A stretch of 64,000 nt of DNA. Origin: Serpula lacrymans var. lacrymans S7.9 (taxonomy: Eukaryota > Basidiomycota > Agaricomycetes > Boletales > Serpulaceae). Every line of letters starts with the position of its first letter. The stretch's first letter is position 1. The notes below the pieces were generated by a model. The model was given only the letters and a program-made list of their open reading frames with translations. It searched no databases and had not been told where the DNA came from. The stretch lies in the NCBI RefSeq assembly GCF_000218685.1, contig NW_006763290.1:3560908-3624907 (forward strand), read 5' to 3'. The position numbers and the translations under genes were made by a program. Of the stretch, positions 34,828-45,735 are shown piece by piece.

Positions 34828-35175
34828 CTTTCTATTATTGAACAAGTTTGTTAGATTAATCCAGAGTTTGAGGGAATTATAGATACTTCTCCCCTTGGTT
34901 AAAATTTTGCCTACTACTGTGGTACTATAGTTTCTATGAATGCATTTATATATATAGGTGGTGGCTATATAGCAAAAGGGTTTTTCCTGATGCTCCATAG
35001 CCCTTCTAGAGGCCAGGAATTCTAATTTCTCATATATCAAGTATGCATCCACCACCTGTTTGACTTTTAACTCTTCTTCACCTTCCTGGGTGACTACAAC
35101 CAGTCTGGGCTGGTCTATGCACTGTCCCGGCAGCAGTCCTTTGTAGAGTATCACCTAGCTAATATTAACTATGGG
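34828..35175 (-). pseudogene. Older gypsy element: integrase C-terminus/chromodomain-like tail (left part)
   Basis: On the minus strand this reads LYKGLLPGQCIDQP, then VVVTQEGEEELKVKQVVD and a degenerate tail. That is the junction of integrase C-terminus and chromodomain-like region seen in fungal Ty3/gypsy elements. The missing upstream part is at 42478-42146, so the chromovirus at 35176-42145 inserted between them. Confidence 0.72.
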
Positions 35176-35590
35176 TGTTACGATCTCTATTGGACATTTA
35201 AGGACTACTCATTTCTTTTTACTCATCGGTTATACCATCGGACCGATGACTCATTTCCTTCACGTACACTTCCGTTCCTCTCGCATTCACAGTACCTATT
35301 ATAGTACTTAGTCCTCAACAGACGGACCTGCCCTAGATAGGACCTAACTCCTATCACCAATTCCTTTCCATTATAAATACCATGTAACAGCAGTAGTATT
35401 CTCTAATACAATTCTACGCAGTTTACGCTTACAAAGCTAGACTCCTAAGATCAGACTTCTACTCAGAAGAAGACCAACTCTCGTTGGAAGACCTCCACTC
35501 AGAACTACGTTCTCGAACTTGTCTTCGGATAAGTCTCTTTATAAAACCTCGACGAACCCTCAGACTTTGTTAAGCACTTCGTGCGTAACA
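35176..35590 (+). repeat. 5' LTR of the chromovirus
   Basis: TGTTACGATC to CGTAACA. A TATA-like TTATAAATACC lies near 35372-35382. The end carries a small hairpin (GCACTTCGTGC). Confidence 0.93.
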
Positions 35591-35628
35591 AAAGAATCGT
35601 ATTCTAACCAGAAGTCCCACCTATTTAG

Positions 35629-36033
35629 GTTTGGGAAGAAAAAGTCGACAAGACGTCGCAACGACCAACAACCAGATCCCAGAGAGCAAGAGGAAGCTCA
35701 GACAACCCACAAACAACAACCCCACCGACGTCATCCCGACAAGAAAGGATAGCAGCACCACCTCCCTTTCCCCAACCAGACGTAACCCAACTCCACACCA
35801 GAGAACAAGCAGACGCTTTCTACGAAGCCAGAACACGTTGGCTACAGTACTACGCAGGAAGCCACCCACAGCTACTGCCCACAACACAACACAAACCCCC
35901 AGTAACCGTAGAAAACCTCTACGACGAGAACAACTTTGAAGAGTTTGCAGCAGGCGGCGACCCGGTACCACCTCCCACTCCACAGATACTCCCCGCCGCA
36001 CCTGCTCCATCCCACATCCCACCACCACACACC
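35629..36033 (+). other. Open, Pro-rich frame without ATG upstream of gag
   Basis: The gag frame is open upstream of its first ATG, back to a TAG at 35626-35628. It encodes plausible protein (for example QADAFYEARTRWLQYYAGS and DENNFEEFAAGGDP) without an in-frame ATG. It could be an ancestral gag N-terminus that lost its start, or be reached by non-AUG initiation or splicing. Confidence 0.45.
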
Positions 36034-36921
36034 ATGTCTAACGCTGCAGCCCCCAAACCCACAATGATCGGGAAAATTGATGACTTCGATGGAACCCCAG
36101 ATAAAGCCCAAAGGTGGATATTGTCCACCGATCTACACTTTGATATCAACGACACCATCTACAACTCCGACAAGAAAAAGGTATATGTGACCCTCAGCTA
36201 CATGAAGGACGGCAATGCCGCCTCATGGAGCGAAGCCAAGATGACCGAATACAAAGAGAAGAATGCCTACCCCACATGGGCAGACTTCATGAAAACCTTC
36301 ACAGCCAGTTTCAGAACGGCAAATGTCAAAGGAACGGCCTCAGCCGCCTTGATGAAAATGAAGATGGAACAAGGAGAAAATGCAGTAGCGTTTAACTCAA
36401 GGTTCATGCTAGATGCTGGGAAAAGCGGCATCAACAACGAAGCCATGATTATGGTTTATCAAAAGGCTATTTGGCCACCCCTCCTTCGTGGGGCACTCAC
36501 CGGAAAGGAACTACTCACCATCAAAGACTGGATGAGCACAGTAGCAAACCTAGACGCTAACTGGATCAGTTCCAACGCTATCTCGGAAGGAGCGTGGGGC
36601 GCCAGAAACAAAGAAAGACAGAACAACAGAAACTGCAAAAGTGGACCATCCACCAGCACCAGAAGATTAACCAAAGACGAAGAAGAATCAAGGAGGAAAG
36701 AGGGAAGATGCTTCATATGTAACGAGAAAGGACACATAGGAAGGAATTGTAGGAACAAAGGAAAAACTCCCGAAAGAAAGGTACGTCAAACCGAAACGGA
36801 AGATGACACCAAAACAGTGGTGGAAGAAGATAAGGTCCAAAACATCATGAGGATGTGGAGGGAGTTGGGAGAAGATCAAAGAACAGAGGCAATGAAAGAG
36901 TTGGAAGACGAGGGTTTTTGA
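36034..36921 (+). CDS. Chromovirus Gag (nucleocapsid)
   Basis: A continuous frame of 295 aa from ATG 36034 to TGA 36919-36921. The N-terminal half is a typical retrotransposon gag fold region (AQRWILSTDLHF, KKVYVTLSYMKDGNAASW, FKTASFR-like FTASFRTANVK). A zinc knuckle CFICNEKGHIGRNC (CX2CX4HX4C) lies at about residues 226-239, followed by an acidic/basic tail. Gag packages the element RNA in cytoplasmic particles. It is intact, unlike pol. Confidence 0.93.
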   Translation: MSNAAAPKPTMIGKIDDFDGTPDKAQRWILSTDLHFDINDTIYNSDKKKVYVTLSYMKDGNAASWSEAKMTEYKEKNAYPTWADFMKTFTASFRTANVKGTASAALMKMKMEQGENAVAFNSRFMLDAGKSGINNEAMIMVYQKAIWPPLLRGALTGKELLTIKDWMSTVANLDANWISSNAISEGAWGARNKERQNNRNCKSGPSTSTRRLTKDEEESRRKEGRCFICNEKGHIGRNCRNKGKTPERKVRQTETEDDTKTVVEEDKVQNIMRMWRELGEDQRTEAMKELEDEGF

Positions 36922-37013
36922 AACGATAGACTACCCCGATGTTAGTACTGTCGAAAATGGCAACTGTAACAATAGCAACAATCAACGCCAACTCTTTATG
37001 AATCGATTGCTCG

Positions 37014-40000
37014 TTGAAACAGAAAACCATCGGAACCAAAGCCCTGATAAATTCAGGAGCTACAGATGACTTCATGGACACCAAATTCGCCATCAGACAC
37101 CGACTCCCCCTCCAAAAACTCCCAACTCCTATAACATGTAAAAATGTTGACGGAACCACGAACAAAAACGGAAAAATTATGCATTGCACCTATCAGAGGA
37201 TAGATGCAGGAGGACAAAACAGGTTCACAAAGTTCCTATTGACCGGACTAGACGGAGAAGATGTATTAGATTTCCCTGGTTACGAAAAGTCAATCCTGTC
37301 ATTAACTGGAAAGATAAGGAATTACCAAACTCGGACAAACACTCCATCAGGATGAACCAAACAACCACGGAAACAAAAATCAGGACAACAGCAGTAAACG
37401 AAGACGTGTATGAAACCATTCATAGATACGTATCCGACCAAACACCCTATCCTCGAACCACAATTCAATTAAAGATCAACTCTGCAATGGAACACGCGCA
37501 AATACACGGAGAAAAGAAGGAGCATAACCTCCCGGATAAATATAAAGGGTATTCGGACGTCTTTGACAAAAGAAGTCGGAAAAACTCCCCAAGCGACGGG
37601 AATATGATTATGCAATCAACATGAAACCAGAATTTGTACCAACAGATTGCAAATTGTACCCATTGGCACCAAAGGAAGACGAAGCAGTAACAGAATTCTC
37701 AACGGAAAACTACAGAAAGGGATACATCAGGCCGAGCAAGTCGCCACAGGTGTCCCCCTTCTTCTTCATAGGCAAAAAGGATGGATCACTCCAACCGTGC
37801 CAAGATTACAGAAAACTGAACGCACATACTGTGAAAGACCCCTATCCACTACCCCTGATACCCGACCTCATCAAAAAATTGAAAGGAGCCACCATCTTTA
37901 CGAAACTAGATCTACGTTGGGGATACAACAATGTAAGGATAAAAAAAGGAGACGAATGGAAAGCTGCGTTTAAAACCAGCAAGGGAGTGTTCAAACCAAC
38001 GGTCATGTTCTTCGGCATGTGCAATTCACCGGCAACATTCCAAAGGCTGATGAACGACAAATTCAAAGACTACATCGATGAAGGTTGGATGATCATATAC
38101 ATGGATGACATCCTCATCTTTGACACCAACATCGAAAGACTCCGACTCCGAACGGAACAGGTTCTACAAAGACTACGCGATAACGATCTATTTCTAAAAC
38201 TAGAAAAATGCACCTTCAAGGCAGAAACCATCGAATACTTGGGAATGATTGTTTCCCACAATCAGGTATCAATGGATCCAGCCAAACTTGCTGGAATCCG
38301 CGATTGGCCAATCCCGAAAGACACCAAAGGCGTAAGGAAGTTTTTAGGTTATGGAAACTTCTACAGGAAGTTTATTGGTCATTACTCTGACCTTGCCAGA
38401 CCCTTGAATGTCTTACTAGAAAAGAATAGGAAGTGGAACTGGACCCAAACTGAAGATGACACTTTCAAATTAATGAAACAAAAATTCCTCGAATCCCCCG
38501 TAACACAAATTCCCAACTCCTCGAAACCGTCAAAGATTGCTGCAGACGCCAGCAAACACGCCACAGGAGCTGTATTAATGCAACTTGATGACCAAGGACA
38601 ATGGCACCCATGTGCATTTTTCTCCAAAACTCTATCCCCCGCCGAGAAGAACTATCAGATCTACGACAAAGAGTTATTAGCGGTAATGAGAGCTTTAAAA
38701 GAGTGGAAACACTTACTTTTGGGAAGCCCCCACATGATCCAAATCCTGACAGATCACAAAAACCTGACGTACTGGCAAGAAGCCAGGAAACTCACACCAC
38801 GACAAAGAAGATGGCAGCTGGAACTGTCACAATACAATTACACCTTGGAGCATGTACCAGGAACCCACATGGTGGTACCCGACGCACTCTCAAAAAGACC
38901 TGATTTATACGTCGAAACAGAAGGAGATGATGATGACACGCCAATGATACCCGCCTCAGTGTTCCTGTATCACACACGAACGGTTAAAAACACAGTCGAG
39001 CAAGCCATGCTCACAAACGATAATTATCCAGGAAGAACGAAGAAAGACGATTGGAGAAAAGAAGAAGGACAGTTCTTTTATCAGAATAAATTACTGATTG
39101 ACGAAGTAGAAGAACAAAAGACGATCATCAAAGATCACCACAATTCCCTGTCCGCAGGACACCCAGGAAGGCTCAAAACCTACCAGTTGATCAAAAAGGC
39201 CTATTGGTGGCCAGGAATGATGAAACAAGTGGAAGAATACGTGAAAGGATGCGCAACTTGTCAACAAGCGAAAGTAAACACGCATCCCACCACCGTACCA
39301 TTAATCCCAAACCAGACCCCAAAAACCGCAGAACTAATGAAGTACCTATCTGTAGACTTCATAACTGATTTACCAGAATCTTCAGGATACGACAGTATAA
39401 TGGTCATGGTAGACCAAGGACTTAGTAAGGGGGTAATCCTCTCACCTTGTCATATAACCATCGACGCACTCAAAACCGCACGAATCTTTCACGATTCCAT
39501 CTTCAAATGATTCGGATTGCACGATAAACTCATATCTGACAGGGGACCACAGTTCGCCTCTGAAGTATCCAAAGAACTCCACAAACTCCTGAACATTGAA
39601 ACCGCACTCTCCTCTGCATATCATCCCCAGACGGATGGACAAACAGAACGATCCAATCAAGAACTGGAGATCTACCTCCGCATATTTTGCCAGAACCAAC
39701 CACACAGCTGGGCAAAATACCTTACTACCGCCGAATTCTGTCACAATCAAAGACCACACTCCACAAACAACCAATCACCATTCTACCTCCTCATGGGATA
39801 TAAACCCAGAGGAATCCCGACTAAACACAGATCCACGTATATCCCATCAGTTGAAAAATGATTATCCAAACTACTTAGGGCAAGGGAAAATGCCCTAAAA
39901 GCACACGAACTCGCGAGAAGCAAGATGATGAAACAAAACAACGGAAAGTTCACGCAATTCTCCGAAGGACAAAAGGTGTGGTTAGAAAACACCAACCTGC

Positions 40001-40389
40001 GAGAAAAAGCCACCAAATACAAGAAGTTCAACATGAAATGCATCAGACCTTTCCGCATCCAAGAAAAGATTTCCCCGGTGAACTACCGACTATCCCTGCC
40101 TCCCCATTGGAGGATACACAATGTTTTCCACGCATCCCTTCTCACGCCGTATACGGAAACCAACACTCACGGCCCGAACTTTATCCGACCACCACCTGAC
40201 CTGGTCAACGAAGAAGAGGAATACAAAGTAGAAAGTATTCTTAGACACAAACCCTGGAAATGCGGGCGCCGCTACCTGATTAAATGGCGCCATTACCCTC
40301 ATTCCGAAAACTCATGGGAACTGGAAGAACATTTAACCAATGCTGCGGAGATATTGGAAGCCTATAAGAAGGACCACAAGCTGCGTTGA
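37014..40389 (+). pseudogene. Chromovirus Pol: protease, RT, RNase H, integrase, chromodomain
   Basis: The protease motif reads ALINSGATDDF, so the catalytic Asp of DSG is Asn (codon 37050-37052). A 1-nt deletion near 37269 and another near 37570 shift the frame. RT then follows in one frame: KLDLRWGYNNVRI, MFFGMCNSPATFQ, YMDDILIF (YMDD at 38098-38109). RNase H shows DASKHATGAVL and TDHKNLTYW. Integrase has the zinc-binding HH...CATC region (about 39130-39270), a DFITDLPE Asp and DRGPQF. TGA stops at 39508-39510 and 39859-39861 sit at positions normally Arg. A C-terminal chromodomain (YKVESILRHKPW ... YLIKWRHYP) spans about 40219-40370. Confidence 0.93.
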
Positions 40390-40438
40390 AGAGACAATCA
40401 CCCCACTACCAACAATCCTCTGTCTCTCAACACAAAAC

Positions 40439-41707
40439 ATGTCTACTTCTAACTCCACCGGCTTCCCTATCACCACCTACTTGATACCCGGCGATGCCAA
40501 CTTGCTAGCCGACGAACAAGTGTCTTTTGCCCGTGGGCAACGACACAACCAAGCCGACGTCACTGACGCCATAGAATTAATGTCAGCAAAAGACGCCTAT
40601 ACCTATCTCTTTTACGAGACCGAAAAATGCTGCCCCCATGCGTATCACGCTCTTTCTTCCATGCATACCTTCCTTGCCATAGACCTCATAGCTGACGAAC
40701 TCCTAAAAGCCATAGACTCAATACATTCGTTGGAAAGCAAGCATTTGTGGCTCAACAGTCAGGACTTGAGTATCTGTCGGGCACTCCGGATGGAAAAGTT
40801 AGTTTTGGAATCTTTGGAACGACGCTTGAGGATGAGCTCCTTAAATGGGCAGATGGACTCGGCAAAGGAATATTTGGAATCAGGCGGGAGGACATTGCTA
40901 AACGAAGCTCGCACGCGGATAGAGCAAGACGGTTGTACGAGTACTCCTCCACGGTCCCTGTCGCACCCAGACCAGACCAGTGTTACCCCGGAGCGCACTT
41001 ACCACATCATCACCCATCGACCTACGCCCATCCCATCGGAGGAAAAATATATTCCCACCATCCCAACCAGCCCGATCTCACAAGAGTCGAGCCACTCCAG
41101 TCCCTGTTCCATTGGGTCGAACCCAAAACCACCGTCTCCCCCATCATCTCCACCTCGACCAGTGCCAAACGCCCAAACCCGTTGCCTGACGAACTGACGA
41201 GGAGCCCGACGCGGCCGGAAAGAGGTGATACTCCAGATCCCCGCCGCCAGAACTCCATCAAAACGGCAGTCTCGTATGTCGAAGGGACAGAAAGACAGTC
41301 CGCCTGGCACAATGCACAGGCCTGAGACTGGCTCTCCCTCTAACCCAATCAACGTAGATGACAATGCAGCCATGATTGATCAGTTGTACACAGGAACGTA
41401 CAACCTGGGAGATGACGATCCAACCACTCCCCAATCCGACACCTCATCCAACACCCGACGAAGATACCATAAAGGTGTTCGTAACAACGCTCCATACTGC
41501 CAAAACTGCGGTTGGAGCGATGATCGCACATACTATTGCGAAGCCTACTATTGCCCCGACTGTGACCGTCATGCACCGGGACGTAGTTTCAATTGGTGTC
41601 CCATCCGCAGGGAAGACGAGGATAGGATTCTGATGGAAGGATTACATGGAGATGTCAGCTACGACAACAGTTACAATATGGACAGCAAAGGTACCGAATT
41701 TCGGTGA
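40439..41707 (+). pseudogene. Accessory ORF after pol with C-terminal Cys cluster (chromovirus)
   Basis: ATG at 40439 (MSTSNSTGFPITTY) starts a frame open to TGA at 41195-41197. The same frame continues open to TGA at 41705-41707, about 422 codons in all. The N-terminal ~120 residues look folded and helical, the centre is Pro/Ser-rich, and the C-terminus has YCQNCGWSDDRTYYCEAYYC followed by PDCDRH and NWCP, a likely zinc-binding cluster. The frame ends about 25 bp before the 3' LTR. Standard chromoviruses lack such a gene. I do not recognise a homologue, and I see no signal peptide or TM segment, so it is not an obvious envelope. Confidence 0.7.
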
Positions 41708-41731
41708 AACTCGGAGCAAGTAAGGGGGTAA

Positions 41732-42145
41732 TGTTACGATCTCTATTGGACATTTAAGGACTACTCATTTCTTTTTACTCATCGGTTATACCATCGGACC
41801 GATGACTCATTTCCTTCACGTACACTTCCGTTCCTCTCGCATTCACAGTACCTATTATAGTACTTAGTCCTCAACAGACGGACCTGCCCTAGATAGGACC
41901 TAACTCCCATCACCGATTCCTTTCCATTATAAATACCATGTAACAGCAGTAGTATTCTCTAATACAATTCTACGCAGTTTACGCTTACAAAGCTAGACTC
42001 CTAAGATCAGACTTCTACTCAGAAGAAGACCAACTCTCGTTGGAAGACCTCCACTCAGAACTACGTTCTCGAACTTGTCTTCGGATAAGTCTCTTTATAA
42101 AACCTCGACGAACCCTCAGACTTTGTTAAGCACTTTGTGCGTAAC
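41732..42145 (+). repeat. 3' LTR of the chromovirus
   Basis: It is preceded by a polypurine tract (AAGTAAGGGGG). It differs from the 5' LTR at about three positions, e.g. CTCCCATCACCG against CTCCTATCACCA, and CACTTTGTGC against CACTTCGTGC. Confidence 0.93.
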
Positions 42146-43440
42146 AGTGGGTACTACCTTCATTTGTTTTGGGAGCTCTAGCTTCACTGTATTGGGTTTG
42201 ACTTCTTTAATCCGGTAAGGGCCAATCCACTTTTTGGTCAGTTTTCTAGACTGCTGATTTTTTAATTTTAAGTGGTAGGTGTCTAACCAGACCAGGTTGT
42301 TGACCTTGTAATCAGAGGCTTTAAAGTGTCTATGCTCTGCCCTGTCTTTCATCTGCTCTGCAGTTTTGAATAGCACATTGTGCATTTTGTCTAAGACAGA
42401 CTTCATGTCTTTGACCATGTTCCCAGCAGCCTCGTTTTTGCTTTTTCCAGGTTCTACACCCATTCTGGGGAGGTACAACCTTGTAACCTTGAATGGTGCC
42501 TACCTTGTAGTCGACATTGGGCTCATACAAGTCAATTCCTACAGTGTTTTGTATTTCTTATATTTTTATTTTTATTTTTACCAGAATCAAGCACCCTAGC
42601 ATCTGCCCCGCCGGAGTGCACCCCTGGGGAGATGCTGGTGCAGAGGCAGTACCACAAATATTATAATCACATTTTGTATACAAGTACATACTTCTGATAA
42701 TAAATTAAGAGGTTTATTTACAAAATGGGGAGCCACCCCTTTTCCTTCATTGCCCATGCAACGCACTAGAGTAGGGCCCTTGTTCTGGTTTACTTCATTG
42801 TTTTGGGGAGTGAAGGCACTCAAGTGACCTAAGCTCCAAATTGTTTTTCTTAAGCCTTCATTTCAGCGACCTGTTAGCCATAAAACAAGGTTCCGATCCC
42901 ATCATACAAACAACCGGCTAAAGTATTGAGCCAATCATGCAGCTGCTCATTTTCTATTTGGCTCACCTGCCACCCTTTGTTTTGATTTTTGGCGGCCTGT
43001 ACCCCATTTCTACAACCTTGGGACATGTGTCCCCCTTGGCTACAATTGTAGCAGTTGCCCTAGAATCTGTGCATCTGTCTGCCCTAGACCGTGCCAATAT
43101 CCATAGGAGCACCCTGCCCTGGATGCAGCCCAAACAGCTTGAACCGTGAGAGTGATTTTGATGTTGGTTCAATGACCCAGGGCGCTTCTGGGGATAGGAA
43201 TAATTTTTTTTGGGCATGTGGACGCGCCACTGAATTGCATGTTGTAGAGCTCCACAGCCCTACCAATCTTGCAGACTTCCTTTGCAGCCACTGCAAGATT
43301 CTCGGCTTCTCATATCTTGCAGATACATCAGGAAAACATGATTTTACTATAACTGGATAAACTTGAGTGTGATTGGGTAATAGACCAAATATAGCATTTG
43401 TGGCAAATAATGCACAATATATTGGCATAGAAACCACTGT
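42146..43440 (-). pseudogene. Older gypsy element: gag fragment and integrase C-terminus (right part)
   Basis: On the minus strand 43440-42830 reads as gag. It has GAPMDIGTV, then a zinc knuckle CYNCSQGGHMSQGC with several stops. 42478-42146 reads as integrase C-terminus (DRAEHRHFKASDYKVNNLVWLD, SRKLTKKWIGPYRI, PKQMKVVP), continuing at 35175. Protease and RT are missing, so the element had an internal deletion or replacement around 42500-42830; a different-looking segment at 42598-42720 marks the junction. It is much more decayed than the chromovirus inserted into it. Confidence 0.7.
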
Positions 43441-43654
43441 GCTGCATTTATAGTACTATTATTGCAATTAAAGCAATCCAAATCCAACTAGATTAGCTCA
43501 AAGTAATTAATAGTTTAATCATAAAATTCAAGTAATGATAATACAACAAATGAGGATCTAACTTGTGGTGCTTATATTGCATGCCTAAACCAGCAATACC
43601 AAAGCCTATCTAGCAGAACTAATGTGGGCCATTACCAGAGTATTTGAGCATATT

Positions 43655-44236
43655 GTAAGGACCATTTTATTATTTTCTTATCTTCTCTATGTCTTGGTTC
43701 TCAAACACTTTTCCCATTATACCTCCAGCTCTGGGGCTAGAGGTATTGTTTGCTATTTTACTTCTCATAGCCCTCACAGGCTTTCTCAACCATTGCTACC
43801 ACTTTATATCACAGATCAGAGACTGGGTATTGCTCCCAGCTAGCCAGCACAATGGGTAGGGACTGGTAGTAGGCATCTTGCCAACCAGCTCCAAGTCCCA
43901 TCAGTGCCTGGATATACTAATAGACGCTTTAGTCAGGATCATACTTCATCATGAGGATACGGTTCCTGAACAGGCATGACAACACCTATTATTAGTACAA
44001 CTCTCTCACCTGCTGATTAATCATTCAAAGTTGTACGATAGTTATTCTTTTTTCTTATTGGTTGATTTATTCCTCAGACCACTTTTTGTTTATTCCTCTT
44101 TCGATCTGAGGGACAGATGGTTAGCTATATAAACCCTACACATCTCATGTATAGTTTTTTAGCTTTCTATTACTTGATTTACCCGCTTTACTCCTCAACC
44201 AAAATCCTTGAGTTTACTCCCAAGTTCTCTACTTGC
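43655..44236 (+). repeat. LTR-like repeat family E, copy 2
   Basis: It starts TGTAAGGACCATTTTATT and is very similar to 63416-64000. It contains the mini-ORF, a TATA-like GCTATATAAACCC near 44124, and ends where the copia A element begins (TGTAACAACC at 44237). Confidence 0.8.
43689..43859 (+). CDS. 56-codon membrane mini-ORF in E repeat, copy 2
   Basis: ATG 43689 to TAG 43857-43859, peptide MSWFSNTFPIIPPALGLEV, then a hydrophobic segment and QIRDWVLLPASQHNG. Same length and frame as the copies at 17291 and 63448. Immediately after the stop, GTAGGG and a downstream ATACTAATAGAC-CTTTAG arrangement could form a short intron, so the frame might extend by splicing. Confidence 0.5.
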   Translation: MSWFSNTFPIIPPALGLEVLFAILLLIALTGFLNHCYHFISQIRDWVLLPASQHNG

Positions 44237-45660
44237 TGTAACAACCAAGAGTTAGTTACTCTGGCGCACACAGGAACACACTATAAAGGTAGTGAATAGA
44301 GAGTGGTTACCCCTTAGGCTGCAGAGAGTTTGTTGGTTAACAACAGGAGGACTTGCTGAGGAGTCTCCTTGATCTATTGGGGTATTTATACTAATACAGA
44401 TTGTTTGTACCTATGTACTGTACAGTTGATAAAAATAGTGGCTGATGATGTCAGAGGGCACAGCCCGTGTGACCAGCTCCACTGTGTGAGGGAGTTTGTG
44501 TCTAAAGAAGACTAAAGGCAGCGCTGCGCGAGAAGGTGGAGTTAGAACGAAAAGGAAAGTGCCGCATGGCACAGAGTGTGAACTATAGTAAAAGGTTAAA
44601 GCGGAGAATGAAAATTAAAGGAAAGGTCCAAAAATTGTGTTATCGTAACAGCCGTTGGATTTTGTTGCAACACCATAAGGGTCTCTAGTGTATTTGAGGG
44701 GAGGTGGTTTGTTGGCAGTTCCGGACAAATGCCTTGAAAGGCCTTGAGCGCTGACGGCAATTGCTATGCATGACTTGGATGTAACCCAGTTTGAGCCATC
44801 CTTGGCTAGTTTGGGTACAGTTAAAGTGGTGGTAGAGGAATTATTATTACAACCAGGAGTTTGTATACTCTGGCGCACAACTCAGACAAAGCTATAAAGA
44901 AGTGAGGGGAGTGGTTACCCTTTAAATAGGACCGAGTTTGTTGTGGGTAAACAACAGGAGGACTCACTGAGGAGTCTCCTTGATCTATTGGGGTATATAT
45001 ACTACTACAGGTTGTTTGTACATGTGTACTATACAGTTGATGAAGGCAGTGGCTGATGATGACATGAGGCACAGCCCTTGTGACCAGCTCCACTGCATGA
45101 GATACTTGTAGTTAAAAATAAAGAAAGGCAGCGCGAGAAGGTGGAGTTTGAACAAAATGGAAAGTGCTATAACAACCAAGAGTTTCTTACTCTGGCGCAC
45201 AACTCAGACAAGCAAAAGAGAAGAGAGAAGGAGGGATCACCCCTCAGGTTTCAACGGGTTTGTTGTGCTAGACAACAGGAGGACTCGCTGAGTCCTTCCC
45301 CATGTATTGCTCCTGTATATATACTAAAATACATGAGGTACTGTACAGTTGTAAATAAAGTTTAAAGTCCGATGTTTAGCATATGACCGGTCACATGATG
45401 AGTCTAGACATTGGTCAGGTGTTGTGTCACATGACTTGGTCATGTGACTATGAAAAGTCAAAAATGTAAAGTAAAGTAAATGGTCACATGACTGGTTATG
45501 TGACTTGGAAAAATAAAAGTAAAAGTGCAAAAAGTGAAGCGTAAGTAGGTACTGGTACGTCAATTGTAACAATCGCCATATGGCACAGTGTTTGAAAACT
45601 ATAGAAGAAGTTTAAAGAGGAGAATGAAATTTAAAGGTCCAAAAATTGTGTATTGTAACA
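44237..45660 (-). mobile_element. Internally deleted copia element A with nested LTR B
   Basis: In minus orientation: a 5' LTR A (45660-44838, interrupted by LTR B), about 187 bp of gag coding sequence (44837-44651), then a 3' LTR A (44650-44237). The gag piece reads SSTTTLTVPKLAKDGSNWV ... LSRHLSGTANKPPPL, the N-terminal start of copia gag. All of protease, integrase and RT is gone. No leader or primer-binding site lies between LTR and gag. No convincing target duplication was seen, so rearrangement is likely. Confidence 0.75.
45168..45571 (-). repeat. LTR B nested inside LTR A
   Basis: Close match to the solo LTR at 15239-15635. Its first bases are TATAACAACC instead of TGTAACAACC. The interrupted LTR A resumes at 45572 with a CATATGGCAC word matching its other copies. 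Flanks AGTGC and ATCGC could be a decayed target duplication. Confidence 0.8.
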
Positions 45661-45680
45661 AATTATCTGGTAAGCTAGCT

Positions 45681-45692
45681 GGACTCATAACC
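45681..45692 (-). promoter_or_regulatory. Initiator-Met primer-binding-site-like motif
   Basis: The minus strand reads ATTACA then GGTTATGAGTCC, one change from the site at 25110-25121. It is probably a remnant of a copia LTR/leader junction. Confidence 0.4.
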
Positions 45693-45735
45693 TGTAATAA
45701 TCCACAGTGGACTCAGAGAGTACAAAAAAGTAAAT

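Larger units (their letters stand above)
35176..42145 (+). mobile_element. Ty3/gypsy chromovirus, full length, relatively young
   Basis: LTRs of 415 and 414 bp (TGTTACGATC ... GCGTAACA) differ at only about three sites by eye. Flanks are ATGGG (35171-35175) and GTGGG (42146-42150), an apparent 5-bp target duplication with one change. The order gag, protease, RT, RNase H, integrase, chromodomain marks a chromovirus. A further ORF lies between the chromodomain and the 3' LTR. Coding lesions are few: two 1-nt deletions, two TGA stops in pol, one TGA in the accessory ORF, and protease Asp to Asn. I did not identify a tRNA primer-binding site after the 5' LTR. Confidence 0.93.

Noticed and set aside
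35621..36158. Several long minus-strand frames opposite the gag leader
   Set aside because: They are antisense to GC-richer gag coding sequence and have unnatural Val/Gly/Trp/Cys-rich composition.
40999..41373. Minus-strand frames opposite the accessory ORF
   Set aside because: They mirror the Pro/Ser-rich linker of the plus-strand ORF, without motifs or conserved starts.
40439..41707. Accessory chromovirus ORF as an envelope gene
   Set aside because: No signal peptide, transmembrane segment or cleavage motif is visible. The Cys/His cluster and Pro-rich linker fit an intracellular nucleic-acid-binding protein better.
43622..43843. 73-codon frame in E copy 2 in another frame from the mini-ORF
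   Set aside because: Its start lies outside the repeat and its composition is irregular. In copy 1 the corresponding frame is not kept, whereas the 56-codon frame is kept in all three copies.
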